DNA of 64,000 bases, taken from Macrosoma leucophasiata (lineage: Eukaryota > Arthropoda > Insecta > Lepidoptera > Hedylidae). The stretch is from the NCBI GenBank assembly GCA_036365455.1, contig JAWQUS010000022.1, positions 3,658,001 to 3,722,000 of the forward strand, in the 5' to 3' direction. Below the pieces are notes generated by a model, which worked only from the letters and a program-made list of their open reading frames with translations, had not been told where the DNA came from and made no database searches. A program made the position numbers and the translations under genes. Shown here in pieces: positions 1-11,400 of this stretch. The number at the start of each line of letters is the position of its first letter. The stretch's first letter is position 1.

Positions 1-260
1 ATGTCGAATGAGCGAATGACCAAACAGATATACAATGCGAATGTGGATGGTTGCAGAGGCCCAGGAAGACCAAGACTGACCTACCATGACCAATTAGGTC
101 AAATTCTGTCTGATGGTTCGGTCAAAAGTCTTAGGAATCGGCGTGCATGTATAAAGAGAATGATAAAGGTAGATGAGGCTTGAGAGGTGTGTCAGGACCG
201 GGATATCTGGCGCTCTACACTCTCTGCCGTCCCCGTTAGGAACCTGGCGTGATGATACAT
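1..260 (+). mobile_element. Non-LTR retrotransposon pol C-terminal tail and 3' end
   Basis: The reading frame from base 1 to a stop at 181-183 has a GRPR motif, a run RNRRACIKRMIKVDEA, and after the stop a continuing frame ending WRSTLSAYP. This is the basic C-terminal tail of a lepidopteran non-LTR retrotransposon polymerase. The copy at 62040-62245 reads Arg where this one has the TGA stop, so this copy is broken by one substitution. The upstream part lies outside the window. The clade is not assigned. Confidence 0.6.
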
Positions 261-958
261 ATATATTTAAAAGTTAAACTTACCTCATTAAATAATAATT
301 GAAATTTCACTGGCAACCAAAAATGCATGTACATTCACAGTAGCTGAAAATTATATGATAACAGTATGTTGTAAATTGTTAAACATTCTGTATTTTAAAA
401 ACATTCCACATGTTTTTTTTTTGTCATACAATCGTGTGAAACATTGTGAGACTGGGTTTTGACCGCGAATTTACTCGTCAGTTTTATTTAATAAGAATAT
501 CTAACCATAAATAACTATTATTTTATATAACCCAAAGGTTGACTGGGAGATAATGCCTAGTGGCATTAATGTACACCATGTAATGTCCGCCTTTATGTAC
601 ACCGTCTTCGTGCATAAAAATAATAAATAAATAAATAAATATCTTGAAACGTTCCGGAATTAGGTAATGGAAACAAATTAAGAAATCTATTCTCAATTAT
701 TTCTCTTCTATCTGTCTAACCCTTTCTGAAGTTTATGACATTGATAGTTATATCTAAAATCGAGAGATTTCGCCCACAATGAGTTATTATACATTGCATT
801 GAATTGGCGTACTTACTAAGGGACCGCCTACCTTCATGCCTAAGAGAAGAGTATACAAATACTACGTCTTCATGCTTTCGTTTATGACATTATCTTGACA
901 TAGGTTAGGATCCCACCGCAGAATCATTTCGTTCATCCAGATAAGCTGCAAACCTGTT
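261..958. other. AT-rich intergenic DNA with a CR1-like 3' tail
   Basis: No gene seen. Bases about 535-655 hold a 3' untranslated tail (GCCTAGTGGCATTAATG ... ending in TAAA repeats) that matches the tail behind the CR1-like fragment at 61.26-61.37 kb, so this is a severely 5'-truncated copy of the same family. The rest is unremarkable AT-rich sequence. Confidence 0.5.
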
Positions 959-1244
959 TTTTTTTTTTTAAATGTGGCAAACAAGCATACAGTTCACATT
1001 GATGTTAAGTGATGACTGCAGCCTATAGACACCCACACAATGACCAGAGGTAAAAATGCAGATGCGTTACCACTCCTGAGGCCTAAGGTGTTATGCCTCT
1101 GTGCCGGAAATTACAGGGCCGTACATTACCACCTGACCGGAACACGATAGTGCTGAACACTACCATTTAGCGGCAAGTATATTAGGTAATGCGGAGGTGC
1201 CTACGCCCGCGAGCTCCGTCACTGGAGCTCTACCACCAGTAAAA
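959..1244 (-). repeat. Family A retroposon, near full length
   Basis: Poly(T), then GTGGCAAACAAGC ... GACTGCAGCCTATAGACA ... GGAGCTCTACCACCAGTA. In head-to-tail orientation it is on the minus strand. Head (TACTGGTGG) and A-rich tail are both present. Confidence 0.85.
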
Positions 1245-1870
1245 GTATTATTTATAATCTAGAGAATATAATGATATATCAACTAGGTTGCCAATCAAAA
1301 TTTGGCCGCAATTATTTGTAATTATTTTTTATCTTTAACAGCCAGCAACTATTATTTGCGGCCGATTTAATTTGGCTCCCGTATATCATGTTAATGAGAA
1401 AAAAAATAGCTTTAATTTGATATATAAATACTACATGTACGTTATGGACGTAAAAATCTCGGCGGTATCGGCGCGGTACTTGTCTTATTGAATAAACGAG
1501 TAAAAAAATCCTTTAACAAAAAAAAAGGAAACAAATACTTGCGGCTAAATTTTGATTGGCAATCTAGTGATTATATATTCTCTAGAGTATAAATATGGAT
1601 AAAAATTTGGTTTGCAGCATATCTGGATGAACGAAATGATTCTGCGGTGGGATCCTAACCTATCAGTTTCGTGCCGCCTATTATAATAGTAATTATGCTT
1701 GTGCCGAATTTCAAGTCTCTAGTACCAATAGTTTTTGCGCTAAACCGAAGACGGACAGACAGACAGACAGACAGACGGACATGGAGAAACTTTAAGGGTT
1801 CCTTGTTTATTATGGAACCCTAAAAATTAATGTTTTTTACTAAATGCATATGTATCCGTACACGGTACAT
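1245..1870. other. Intergenic repeat debris with GACA microsatellite
   Basis: No gene. Contains a short inverted pair (ATATAATGATATATCAACTA near 1268 and its degenerate complement near 1565-1590), both beside GATTGGCAA, which looks like a small decayed terminal-inverted-repeat element of about 330 bp. A (GACA)n run lies at about 1750-1780 beside a GGGTTCC...GGAACCC motif typical of insect repeat ends. Confidence 0.4.
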
Positions 1871-2165
1871 TTTTTTTTTTTTATGTTATGGAAGTGGCAA
1901 ACAAGCATGCAGTTCACATTGATGTTAAGTGATGACTGCAGCCTATAGACACCAACACAAAGACCAAGGTCAAAATGCAGATGCGTTGCCACTCCTGAGG
2001 CCTAAGGTGTTATGCTTCTGTGCCGGAAATTACAGGGCCGTACATTACCACCTGACCGGAACACGATAGTGCTGAACACTACCATTTAGCGGCAAGTATA
2101 TTAGGTAATGCGGTGGTGCCTACGCCCGCGAGCTCCGTCACTGGAGCTCTACCACCAGTAAAAAT
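1871..2165 (-). repeat. Family A retroposon, full length
   Basis: Full-length copy with poly(T) at 1871-1882 and head at 2150-2165. Very similar to the copies at 959-1244 and 19355-19645. Confidence 0.88.
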
Positions 2166-2199
2166 ATGGTAACATATACCAAAACAACTTTTTTACAAT

Positions 2200-2372
2200 C
2201 TTTGTCTGTCTATTTGTCTGTCTGTCTGTCTGTCTGTTTGTCACCGCTAATCTCGGGAACGGCTCTACCGATTTAGACGGGACTTTCACTGGCAGATAGC
2301 TTATGTAATAAGAAGTAACTTAGGTTACTTTTATGCTAGCTGCGCACACGACTTCGTCCGGGTAGATACTCA
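2200..2372. repeat. Helitron-like or RTE-associated end with TCTG microsatellite
   Basis: A (TCTG)n run (about 2205-2241) followed by CTAATCTCGGGAACGGCTC and ending TGCTAGCTGCGCACACGACT. The same arrangement recurs at 46965-47165. The CTAG-type terminus with a GC-rich stem recalls Helitron ends, but this is not proven. Confidence 0.4.
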
Positions 2373-3117
2373 ACAATCATACATTCTCACGCAAACGAAG
2401 TCACGGACACACCTAGTTGAAAATATTGTATTCACTCTGAACATTTAAAATTTTGTCTTATCATTTACAGGTATTAGATATTATAATTTATAAATTTTTG
2501 GGTCATTAAATTGAAAAAAATATATATTTTTCATTCATTTTTGTGCTACAAAATGATAAAATTTCATTTTTGGCCACGGATTCTTTAATTATCTTATTTA
2601 TCTTATTCTTCAACGGATTGCTTAAAAACACGTCATAATTCTTCAAACGTTTCTGAAAAGTAAACAACTTCGTTTCTTGTGTAATTTCTAATAATGTAAT
2701 AAAACTATGTGCTAGTTTATTATTCAAATTTATTTATTTTATCATTAGTATTAGAACTCTCGTCAGCACGGGGTCCAATTTAAACCCCGGACCTTTGTCA
2801 GGCTTGCTCTGGGTCAGGTTTGATATGAGTCAATACAACACGTAGAGGTCCTTTCGAGAAATTTGATCTACTCTGTAATGGGTTGCATTCGGCGGGACCT
2901 CTCACTAACTGCATTAATAATATGCAGAACTATTAGGTATTATTATAACCATTACAAAAAAACGGATTTTTTAAACTATAGATACATCTGCAGGTAGTTT
3001 TTATAATAATATTTTATAAAATAAATTGTTTTCTTAATTCTTAGCATCTACCAACTTATTTATTTTAACACGAATCACATAAAATTGTGCTAAGTAGGTA
3101 CCTAAGTCATTTTTATA
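2373..3117. other. Intergenic, no recognised gene
   Basis: A 73-codon minus-strand frame at 2506-2727 has Lys/Asn-rich composition and no recognised motif; I do not call it a gene. A GGGGTCC/GGACC-rich patch at 2765-2900 looks like part of another dispersed repeat. Confidence 0.3.
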
Positions 3118-3485
3118 TATAGCAACACCGTCCATCGGCCGCGGCGGACCGGAGAGGAGTAACCTTAAGTAGACTTTCCCCCCACAGAGTACTATAATAC
3201 ATACTCTTTCCCCCCTGTCAAAGTACAAGCACAAGTGTGCCTATGCCTCATCGCCTTTCAGTTAAAATGTGTGCGTGAAATGTATTTATTTTGTTATAGT
3301 CAAGGTGTGACTTTCGTAATTTATTTTGTTATAGTCAAGGTGTGACTTTCGAAGTATAATAGACTATTTTTGTAGCGTGTGTGTGTGTCACACGTATTTT
3401 CCCCCGCAAAAAAATCGCATCGGTAATAAACGCTATGGCGACTCCTCTCCGGTCCGCCGCGGCCAGCGGCCCGTGTTGCTCTGTG
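3118..3485 (+). mobile_element. MITE family C (CATAGAGCAACAC ends)
   Basis: Begins ATAGCAACACCG and ends CCGTGTTGCTCTGTG, with the GGTCCGCCGCGGCC block beside each end. About 35 bp (TTTATTTTGTTATAGTCAAG and following bases) is duplicated in tandem inside it (about 3283-3350). Other copies are at 15951, 30795, 42123 and 45738. Confidence 0.7.
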
Positions 3486-3711
3486 TTTTTATAATGTTAA
3501 TTAATTCGAATTTCGAAAAACAAAAGAAGGTCAATTCAGATATCAGTTATCTGGAAGATAACTAACACTAACAGCTACTACCTTTAAATATAGGTACCTA
3601 CACAGTAGGGATGTTACGAATATATGAACAATATAATTAGGTAGCGGGAGTTCGGGACACTTGAACAGATGGGAGAGATGCTCCACTTCACATAATTCAT
3701 TCAATTATTTC

Positions 3712-3932
3712 TATGTAATGAATGTGGCAAACAAGCATTAATGTTAAGCAATGACTGCAGCCTATAGACACTTACACAAAGATCAGAGGTCAAAATTTGC
3801 CACGCCTAGACACAGAGACCTAAGTTGTTATGTCTCTGTGATATTTATAACGGGGCCATACATTACCATCTAACCGGAACACGATAGAGTTGAACACTAC
3901 CATTACGCGGCAGATAGATCAAGTAATGCGGT
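3712..3932 (-). repeat. Family A retroposon, diverged, head lost
   Basis: GTGGCAAACAAGC start and the TGCAGCCTATAGACA core are present. It is more diverged than neighbouring copies and breaks off after AAGTAATGCGGT, so the head is missing. Confidence 0.75.
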
Positions 3933-3989
3933 ATTTTTTGGCGGGAACCTTGAAAGAGGCGTATGGTGCTCTTATTTTTTTTTATTTTC

Positions 3990-4334
3990 GGGGTGTATTT
4001 TTGAGTTATCTAATCTAAACTAATATTATAAAGAGGTAATATTTTTTTGTTTGTTTGTTTGTTTTGAATAGGCTCAATAACTACTGGACCGATCTTAAAA
4101 ATTCTTTCACTATTCGAAAGCTACATTATCCACGGGTAACATAGGCTATATTTTATTTTGGAAAAAATAGGGTTCCGTAAGATATTTGGGTTTTTCAGAC
4201 ACAAGGTGTAGAAAATCAATTAGAAAAGTTACTCATTTTGCGTACGCTGCCTAAACTATAGAAGATATCGAGGAAGGCTTTAGGCTATAATAATATCTAT
4301 AATAATTTATATAAGCGATTATAATATTGGCGTT
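3990..4334. repeat. Dispersed insect repeat with TTTG microsatellite
   Basis: Contains (TTTG)n at about 4048-4066 and then ACCGATCTTAAAAATTCTTT and TTCGAAAGCTACATTATCC. The same sequence in inverse orientation is duplicated at 58678-59040. Non-coding. Confidence 0.5.
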
Positions 4335-4550
4335 AATCCCGTTCGTTTCTAAAGAGTTGCCTCCAAAACTTCATCCTAAATGTTCTGGTAAAGTAACCAT
4401 CGCTTTACTCGAATTACTGACTGTAACTTACTTGACTGACTTAATAAATAAAGTACTGACTGACTAATACTAACTTTTACGCTGCCTAAATACGAATACA
4501 AAATATCGTTTTACTTGACACTGGCAATAAGCTTAACAGCAATGCCATAA
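4335..4550 (+). repeat. Repeat family E, about 200 bp
   Basis: GTTGCCTCCAAAACTTCAT ... GTAAAGTARCCATCGCTTTA ... ACTTGACACTGGCAATA. Other copies: 25270-25460, 57060-57265, and a fragment at 7912-7978. Non-coding with CTGACTGA-rich centre. Confidence 0.7.
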
Positions 4551-4617
4551 TAACTAAAAAAAAAACAGTATAGCGGTGCTGCCTACGCTCTCGAGCTCTT
4601 ACACTGGAACTCTACTA

Positions 4618-4855
4618 TAGGTCGCGCCACGTAAAAAGAACGCTGGCGGTCAAGCTGCGCGTCATGTGTTTTTATTTCATTTTATGTTATTCTATGTAAT
4701 ATAGTTTTCAATCTGCCTACCAATACACGAAACCGCAAGCGAAAGCTAGATCAAAAATAAACCAATAGGGCTAGTACTTTCGTGCGCGAGTGTACCGATG
4801 CGCGAACACATCCCTTCTACTTTCTTCCAGCGTTCTTTTTACGTGGCGCGACCTA
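4618..4855 (+). mobile_element. MITE family D, 238 bp, TA target duplication
   Basis: Terminal inverted repeats start TAGGTCGCGCCACGTAAAAA and end with the complement. It is flanked by TA at 4616-4617 and 4856-4857. It sits inside the head of a family A copy, which resumes as CCAGTAAAA at 4858. The second copy (33272-33509) is also 238 bp and differs at only a few bases, so both moved recently. A TA duplication suggests Tc1/mariner-type mobilisation. Confidence 0.88.
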
Positions 4856-4866
4856 TACCAGTAAAA

Positions 4867-6094
4867 CGCGCACCTTAGCGAAATGCTTCACATTTGTGCC
4901 ATATTGGCTGAAGTTAGTCACAGTCGGTAGTGAGCGAGACAAACACGTTCGTTTCCGACAGTTTTATGGACTTATTACAAGGTACGGTATTCAGGGTACG
5001 ATAGCAAGGGTCACGGTAGTGTAATAATATTTAGGGAGTTAGGGCCTTAATTAGGGCGACTGGAGCGGCCCGGTCAGCCTAACGCCCTAACTGCACACAG
5101 TGGAAATATAAACAATACGGAAACTACGTACAAAACATTCAAAACAGAACACTCACGCAAACATGCGCATCGATGCTCGAGTAGTGAGTGACCCTGAATA
5201 CCGTGTCGTGTAATAGCCTTTTTAGTGTGTAAGTAAACACCTAAACACACTATGCCGAAGCTACGGCTTCCGACGTATTCGGCTGATATGATATGACACA
5301 CTATATGTGCCAAACTTACGAGGCAGTACTTCAGTTCAGTGTGGTGTGTGTCGGCATATCTAGTGTGTGAATTCAGTAAATTGTGTGAATTTGACGACCC
5401 AGTTGGTCCAGCGGTGTGAGATGACCGTTTGATTCGAAGGTATGCCTCTGTGTCTACATGAGTAGAGCGACCTCGCAAAAAAGTCGATGGCTATGAAAAT
5501 ATGACATTGTGGAAATTGCGTGTGAGAAGTATCTTATATTCAAAAGAAAAGCTTTGAAGAAATAATAATTATTCGGTAATAAAAACAATCTGTTGTGTGT
5601 AAACAAGTCCTTTAATTAAACACCGTTTGTCACAGAACATAATACTCTCTTACGAGAGCCGTTTGTGTTAAACGAAACGTATTGAATCTCGGACCAAGAA
5701 TCACAAATGTTTTAAGCGTGGCCGTTTTTTGTTAGTGTGCAGTTGCATATTTGTCTGTGTGCGTGACTAGAGAAGTGCCTTCGTCCTAGTGCCTATCGAT
5801 AAAATATTGGCGAAATTAATGAAAAGCATTAATACAAAATCAACTTTTTACTAAATTATCATAATAATAAGTACAATACACTTAAGATCAAATGATATTT
5901 TATAACTAAAATTAATAGATATAATTTTATTCTAAGACTCAAAGAAATATTTATTTTCTTAACATATAACGAAACATAATCCTCAGGGAAACATTAAAAT
6001 TGAAACGTAGTAGCACAATTATTGTTAAACTACAATCACACCTAGTGTTTGTATTTTAATTTTCTCTTAATCTTAATTATTAAAACTTGGACTA
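4867..6094. other. Intergenic; no gene, one SINE-1 fragment
   Basis: Bases 5393-5440 are the tRNA-like head of SINE family 1 (GACGACCCAGTTGGTCCAG). A 134-codon antisense frame at 5074-5478 overlaps this fragment and is not a gene. The rest (5441-6094) is AT-rich without recognised content. Confidence 0.5.
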
Positions 6095-7510
6095 TTAATG
6101 CCCCTTAAATAATATTAATTTGGTATAAATATTCTTGACGCTGTTTTCAGTAACAGCATTCTTCATTACAAAATGAATATGAAGCTGCAAATATGTATCA
6201 CATATCGACCGTATCAAAAGAAATTTATGGTTGTCCAAAAGGTTATACTCTATTACATGTTCATTTAAACATCGGAAAATATTTCGAGGATTTGTCGAAT
6301 CCATAATTTGCAAAATCACGTCACTGATCATTTTATGCACATGTTTGCTGTTGATTTTGCTGTGGTGAATAATTATCAATGATTGGCGTAAAATCTTGTC
6401 ACATATGTACTTTACAAATATAGAAAACGTCATCGCTAGGATAAATAAGCCCTCCTTCGTCTTTGATAGATGTCAAAGACATTTTTTTGGGACCTTTATA
6501 GTGCAGACAAACAATCTTCACAAACCAAATGTTTTTTTATTTTTCTAACAACAAAGCCTGATATGTAATAAATTACTTCAGCTACATATTCTGTGAGTCT
6601 ACTGGGGTCATTGAGATAACAGTGATCGTCATTATTGATAGACTCCTTTTGAGTAATTTCATCTAATTCCTCTATCAGCCTATGTTTAGCGAGGGATTAC
6701 ATACTAGGATTAGAGGATACATAGCTAGATTTTTTCGTCAGATTTAAGATTGGTATGTATTCCAAGGGAATACAATTCCCTTCTGCAGCTTTGAATTCAG
6801 CATGTATTAATAATTTTTTGTATGCGGCTCTGAACTGTTTGGCAGAAGGGTTATTATTGAAGCCTCCCATCGCACAGCACTAAAAAACAACTCCACATGG
6901 TCTTGGGACAACTTATATGTACATATAAAACTAATTTTCGATGGGTTAGTTATAAGTAAATCTATGCAAAGATTTTTAAGCGACTGTAAACATATTATAA
7001 ACCCTAAAAATCCATTTTTTTCCTCGAATCGATAACTAAATCATTAGCATTGAATTTAAGATTTTTTATGTATTCTGTACCGTCCTCTATGAGTTGATAT
7101 GTTTTATCAAGGTTTCTTGGCAGTATTGCTTGTTTATATCCGTAAGAGTTAAGATTTCGAGAATTCAATAAATCAAATAAATTATTAAACATAGTAATAA
7201 ACTCACAAGTTGCCTCACAATCTGAAAACTCTGCCAATTTGAGTTTATTTCGACAAAACATAAATGCATCTGATACCGACTGACTTAACATTTGAGCTGC
7301 CAACTTTACCTTCATTTTTTGTTTTAAGTAATCGATGTGTGCTAGTCGTAGTTTATTCGCTAAATGTAATTGTTCTTCAGTTTGCAGTTTGTGAAGCAAC
7401 TGGAAGTATTTATATGATATTTCTTTCCCTTCCTTATTGTACATCACGTTACTGGATATGTATTCGATTCTATTGTGAGATTTCCATTTTCTGGAAGTTT
7501 CACGTCAAAC
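6095..7510 (-). pseudogene. P-element/THAP9-type transposase, degenerate
   Basis: Two open segments (7004-7447 and 6095-6433) joined by a stretch (6434-7003) with several stops and frame changes. The upstream segment has KMKVKLAAQMLSQSVSDA and FNNLFDLLNSRN, and the broken middle reads ICTYKLSQDHVELFFSAVR. These are hallmarks of the RNase H-like catalytic core and C-terminal part of P-element and THAP9 transposases. The last segment ends TKLILFKGH, the usual C terminus of the family. The N-terminal THAP zinc finger and the first half of the protein are not visible. No terminal repeats were found. It is a dead copy rather than a domesticated gene, because the middle is interrupted more than once. 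A host-gene role cannot be excluded if introns hide in 6434-7003. Confidence 0.75.
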
Positions 7511-8484
7511 GCCGCTTCCTCTTTGGATTTCTTTTGGCTTCGTCGGTGTGGGAACAACCACCGGATACTGAACCCTTCGCCATAACAATAGCCTAAGGAG
7601 GCTAGCCAAGCCTAGGGAGTAGCCTAAAAGGCGACCAGTCGCCTTTCGTATTTTTTCGTCGCCGAATTTTGTTTCGAATGGCCTAAATGGCAATAAATCG
7701 CCGACGTTGGCCACACTGCACAATCTTCACCGATGTACGGAGTTTTGGCGGGAACGCGGAAAAGAGCTGTGTCGCTGCGTGATATTATTTTCGAAATTTG
7801 TGTATAGTCGCGTTTTTATGTGTAAAAATGGTGGGATTTTTATCATAAAGCATTCGATAATGTTCACGAGTGTAAGAAAGTGACATAATGTGAAGTGAAA
7901 AGTGATTTTTCGTATTGCCTCCAAAACTTCGTAAAAACTCCTAGTAAAGTCGCCATCGCTTTACTGGAGCCACCCCATCATCTCATCATATTCCTCATGG
8001 AAGCATTTAATCATCGTCATCTTCCATATGGATATTCATTAATTTAAAGAAATGTGAAATTCAATATGTATACGACTGAAAGACTCTGTATTTATAGTCA
8101 TGACAAATTATAAAAAAAAAAAAAATTCACCGATGTACAGCGTTGCTAAACTTATATCATCTATCTCTTTTGCTCAAAGCTGCGCTCCGTGAGATAGACA
8201 AAGATACACGACCACTAGAGTCGAGTCACTAAGTATTGAATAATTTGATTGACGTTTCAGTGACGTTAATTTATCAGTGTGTTCTCAATGTACAAAGCAT
8301 TTTCATTGGTGTTTTGAATAACAGTTAATAAAATAACCAATGAAAAAGGAGTTTACACCTACGTCGACAACGTTTTAAAAAATGTAAATTGTAATCCAAA
8401 TAGCACTTGCTTGTTGTCCTGCTTGAGCCTTGAATTGATGTATTGATTTTTTAATTTCTTATAATAAGTATTGTTTACATTACA
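7511..8484. other. Upstream of VPS37A; repeat fragments
   Basis: 7520-7730 resembles a dispersed repeat (GTGGGAACAACCACCGGATA). 7912-7978 is a family E fragment. A TCAGT initiator-like site near 8274-8278 could be the VPS37A start region, but no TATA box is evident. Confidence 0.35.
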
Positions 8485-8514
8485 GGGATATTCTATTCAA
8501 GAATAAGTAACTAG
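8485..8514 (+). other. Possible VPS37A 5'-untranslated mini-exon
   Basis: A 30-base segment is bounded by a good acceptor (TTTACATTACAG) and a consensus donor (GTAAGT at 8515). It has stops in all three frames, so it could only be untranslated. The next acceptor (TTTTTATTCTTACAG) is at 8679-8693. Supported by splice motifs alone. Confidence 0.35.
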
Positions 8515-8731
8515 GTAAGTAAAGATGATATTTTTTCTATTCTTACGGTTTTATAAAAGATTCGGTAGGTGAAATATCACATAATAAAGTTCGAAGGTAA
8601 CTAATATTATGGTGACTGGCATAGTCAATGAGCTTATAAATACAATATCATTGGGAATAGTCATGTTTTTTCATTTATTTTTTATTCTTACAGGTCTATC
8701 GATAAGACACAGAATTTCACAAACAGAGGAA

Positions 8732-10981
8732 ATGTTACCACGACCATATTATCAGGAGCAGGACATGAGAAAGCGACAAATTGACACGTTGAAAGTCTTC
8801 AACGATAATGTAACAGAAATCAAAGAAAATTCAGAATATCGTGTTGAATTCACGGCTGACAACCGTAATATGAGTTTAAATGTGGTTTTAACACCGGAAT
8901 TTCCAAATGAGAAGCCCACTATTTTTGTAAACCCAGTACTACCACACCCATGGCTGGGTGAAAATTCTAATCAAGTTGTTGGCGCTCCTGGTTTAGTGAA
9001 TTATACCTTACACTCAGACTTAGGGAGAGTAGTTCAGGCTATTATAAGGGAGTTCCAGAGGTCAGCTCCAAATTTGAGTCAGGATAAATCAACAGATACA
9101 AGTCCCCAGTCGCAGATGAGTATGGCATCATTGATGTTTCCGGAACTTGGTGAACTGACTATTGAGGAGTTGCAGGAAATATTGGAGAACCCGGATTTGC
9201 AGGTGTGTATTTTTTTATGTTACCAGGGTGGCAAACAAGCATGCAATACACATGGATGTTACTCAACATTACATCAATATATTATACTACATACTTTTAC
9301 TACTCTTTACTGGTGGTAGAGCTCCAGTGACGGAGCTCGCGGGAGTAGGCACCACCGCATTACTTAAAATACTTGCTGCTAAATGGTAGTGCAGCACTAT
9401 AGTGTTCTGGCCAGGTGGTAATGTATATAATTTCTACAATATCTGGCACAGAGGCATAACACCTTGGCCTCAGGAGTGGTAACACATCTGCATTTTGATC
9501 TTGATCTTTGTGTAAGTGTCTATAGGCTGTAGTCATCACTTAACATCCATGTGAACTGCATCAAAGGATATGGGCATGAATTGACTGTAATTTAATGCCC
9601 TTTAAATATTGCTCATTGCAGGACAAACTAATTGAAAACAATCCACAATTGGTTGAATTAGATTTAGAGACCGAAGAACTCATGACCAGCATCGAAGCGA
9701 TAGCCCAAGACAACATAGCCAAACAGCAAATGCTGGATGACTTGAAAACAGACGTAATAGACCGCATATCAACAATAGTTCAAATGAAGATGAATTACGA
9801 GGAGTTGAATAGGAAGCACCAGAAATTGTCAGAGATGTATGACCCGCATCGCATTAGAAATTATCTGAAGGAGGCTGCATTGAAAGCAGATGAGGACGCT
9901 GAGGGTATTGCGGAGCAGTTTTTATCAGGTATTTATTTCAGGAAATAGAATCTATAACGATGTTTACACTAACGCACCCACGCACGCACTTCAAAACTCG
10001 TCTATTACTACGAAACACACACCTTAACAAAATACATAAACAATGTCACGCACACATTTAAACATCTAGGCGATAGGCATAGGAACACCTGTGCTCCTAC
10101 TGGGAGTAGTCCGGTCCGCCGCGGCCGATAGCCCTTCTTGCCGATCTTGCTCCTCAATATGTCAGACGAACTCGGCGTCGCATTGCAGTTTTGTGTGGAC
10201 GTCCTAAATATTGGCGTGCGGAATCGGCGTAAGACGTTGCTGCCCATCTTGCGTAATTGCATTTACTACCGCCAATAGATTTATGTACACTGTGTTATTT
10301 TTTTATGTAATGAAGGTAAACTAGCTTGCCGTTCCCATTGATGTTAAGTGATGACTGCAGCCTATAGACACCCACACAAAGACTAGAGGTCAAAATGCAG
10401 ATGCATTACCACTTCTTAGACTTAATGTGTAATGCCTTTGTGTCGGAAATAACAGGGCCGTACATTACCACCTGACCGGCACACAATAGTACTGAACACT
10501 ACAATTTAGCTGCAAGTATATTAAGTAATGCGGTGGTGCCTACGATCACGAGCTCCGTCACTGGAGCTCTACCACCAGTAATATTTTTATTTTTTTAAAT
10601 ATTTAATGAAGGTAGTAAACTAGCGTGCAATTCGCACAGATATTAAATGATGATTGCAGCCTATAGACATCTACACATAAAGTAGCGATCAAAATGCAGA
10701 TACATTGCCACCCCTAACCCTACCTAAGTTATTGTCTCTCTGATAGTTATTACGGGGCCATACATTAAATGTTAATTTATCCTCCAAAATGAGTAACGAT
10801 GCCGACTTTTCCTTTCTACTCACCCCTAAAATAACATAATTATATTTATATTCCAGGCAACCTTCCAGTCGAGACGTTTGTATCGAAATTCGCTGAGATG
10901 AGGGCATTGGGACAAACAAGGCGAGCCAGAGAAGAGAGGCTAGCTCATCAACTAGTGCAGCTTGACAAAGCTACCACTTAG
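8732..10981 (+). CDS. VPS37A: VPS37A, ESCRT-I subunit
   Basis: Three coding exons, 8732-9202, 9622-9928 and 10857-10981, join in phases 0 and 1 with GT-AG sites to give 300 residues. Residues about 1-125 form the UEV-like N-terminal domain (YRVEFTADNRNMSLNVVL, FPNEKPTIFVNP, LHSDLGRVVQ), and about 140-300 form the Mod(r) domain (FPELGELTIEELQEIL, QLVELDLETEEL, GIAEQFLSGNLPVETFVSKF). This order is typical of VPS37A; human VPS37A is about 100 residues longer, the missing part being the Pro/Ser-rich linker. The role known for the family is to join TSG101, VPS28 and MVB12 in ESCRT-I, which sorts ubiquitinated cargo into multivesicular endosomes. The first ATG (8732) lies 38 bases into the exon, and no further upstream coding exon is needed for a full UEV. 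Both introns carry family A insertions. An ATTAAA lies near 11089. Confidence 0.93.
9205..9566 (+). repeat. Two family A pieces, head-to-head, in VPS37A intron 1
   Basis: A short tail-end piece (9205-9262, minus orientation, GTGGCAAACAAGCATGCA) is followed by a near-complete plus-orientation copy (9305-9566, from ACTGGTGGTAGAGCTCC to CATGTGAACTGCAT). The first piece starts two bases after the exon 1 donor at 9203. Confidence 0.8.
10015..10262 (-). repeat. MITE C fragment plus unassigned repeat, VPS37A intron 2
   Basis: 10015-10130 matches one half of family C (CACGCACACATTTAAACAT, GTCCGGTCCGCCGCGGCC). 10135-10262 ends in GCTGCCCATCTTGCGTAATT, matching the end of repeat family K. Confidence 0.55.
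10296..10582 (-). repeat. Family A retroposon, full length, VPS37A intron 2
   Basis: TTTTTTTATGTAATGAAGG start; TGCAGCCTATAGACA core; ends GGAGCTCTACCACCAGTA. Confidence 0.85.
10588..10769 (-). repeat. Family A retroposon, diverged, truncated
   Basis: Directly behind the previous copy and in the same orientation. Its core TGCAGCCTATAGACA is followed by variant sequence and it stops at GGGGCCATACATTA, so the head is missing. It belongs to the diverged subtype with GTTGCCACCCCT. Confidence 0.75.
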
Positions 10982-11162
10982 CTTCATTATTTAGCTTTTT
11001 TACCACTGGAAAGTAAATCTGAAGCCGTATAAACTCGGTTGAGATCGATTTGATAGGCATGCAGTAGTACATACTAGTACATAGCTGTTATTAAATGATG
11101 GTCAGCAACAAGCATGCATGTTTGTTTGCCACCTACATAAAAAAAAATATATAATATATCTT

Positions 11163-11400
11163 GATAATAATGGCAACGCTTGATACGTCTCACTGATACG
11201 CACGAGTCTTTCCCCTTCTTGGGGAAAGGCCTGGAGCTAACTCCACCACACTGCTCTAATGCGGGTTGGTGGAGATAAGGGTTAGTGGCCAACCCGCTAT
11301 CGGATGTTTTTCAAACAACCCATAACGCCTCCGACAAGGTTTAACGACTGCTATCTATCGATAGCGACCGGGACCGACGGCTTAACGTGCCCTCCGAAGC
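11163..11400 (-). repeat. 5S-derived SINE, 5'-truncated
   Basis: Tail and body match the full copies at 45168 and 49274 (CCAACCCGCATTAGAGCAG, CAGTCGTTAAACCTTGTCGG read on the minus strand). The 5S-like head is missing. Confidence 0.75.

Noticed and set aside
2506..2727. 73-codon minus-strand frame
   Set aside because: No motif or splice context; possibly debris of a transposase but not supportable.
5074..5478. 134-codon minus-strand open frame
   Set aside because: It overlaps a SINE 1 head in antisense and shows no protein motif or splice context.
7264..7596. 110-codon plus-strand frame
   Set aside because: Antisense shadow of the P-type transposase remnant.
9162..9389. Extension of VPS37A exon 1 past 9202
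   Set aside because: After the donor the frame enters family A sequence; the protein continues in the exon at 9622.
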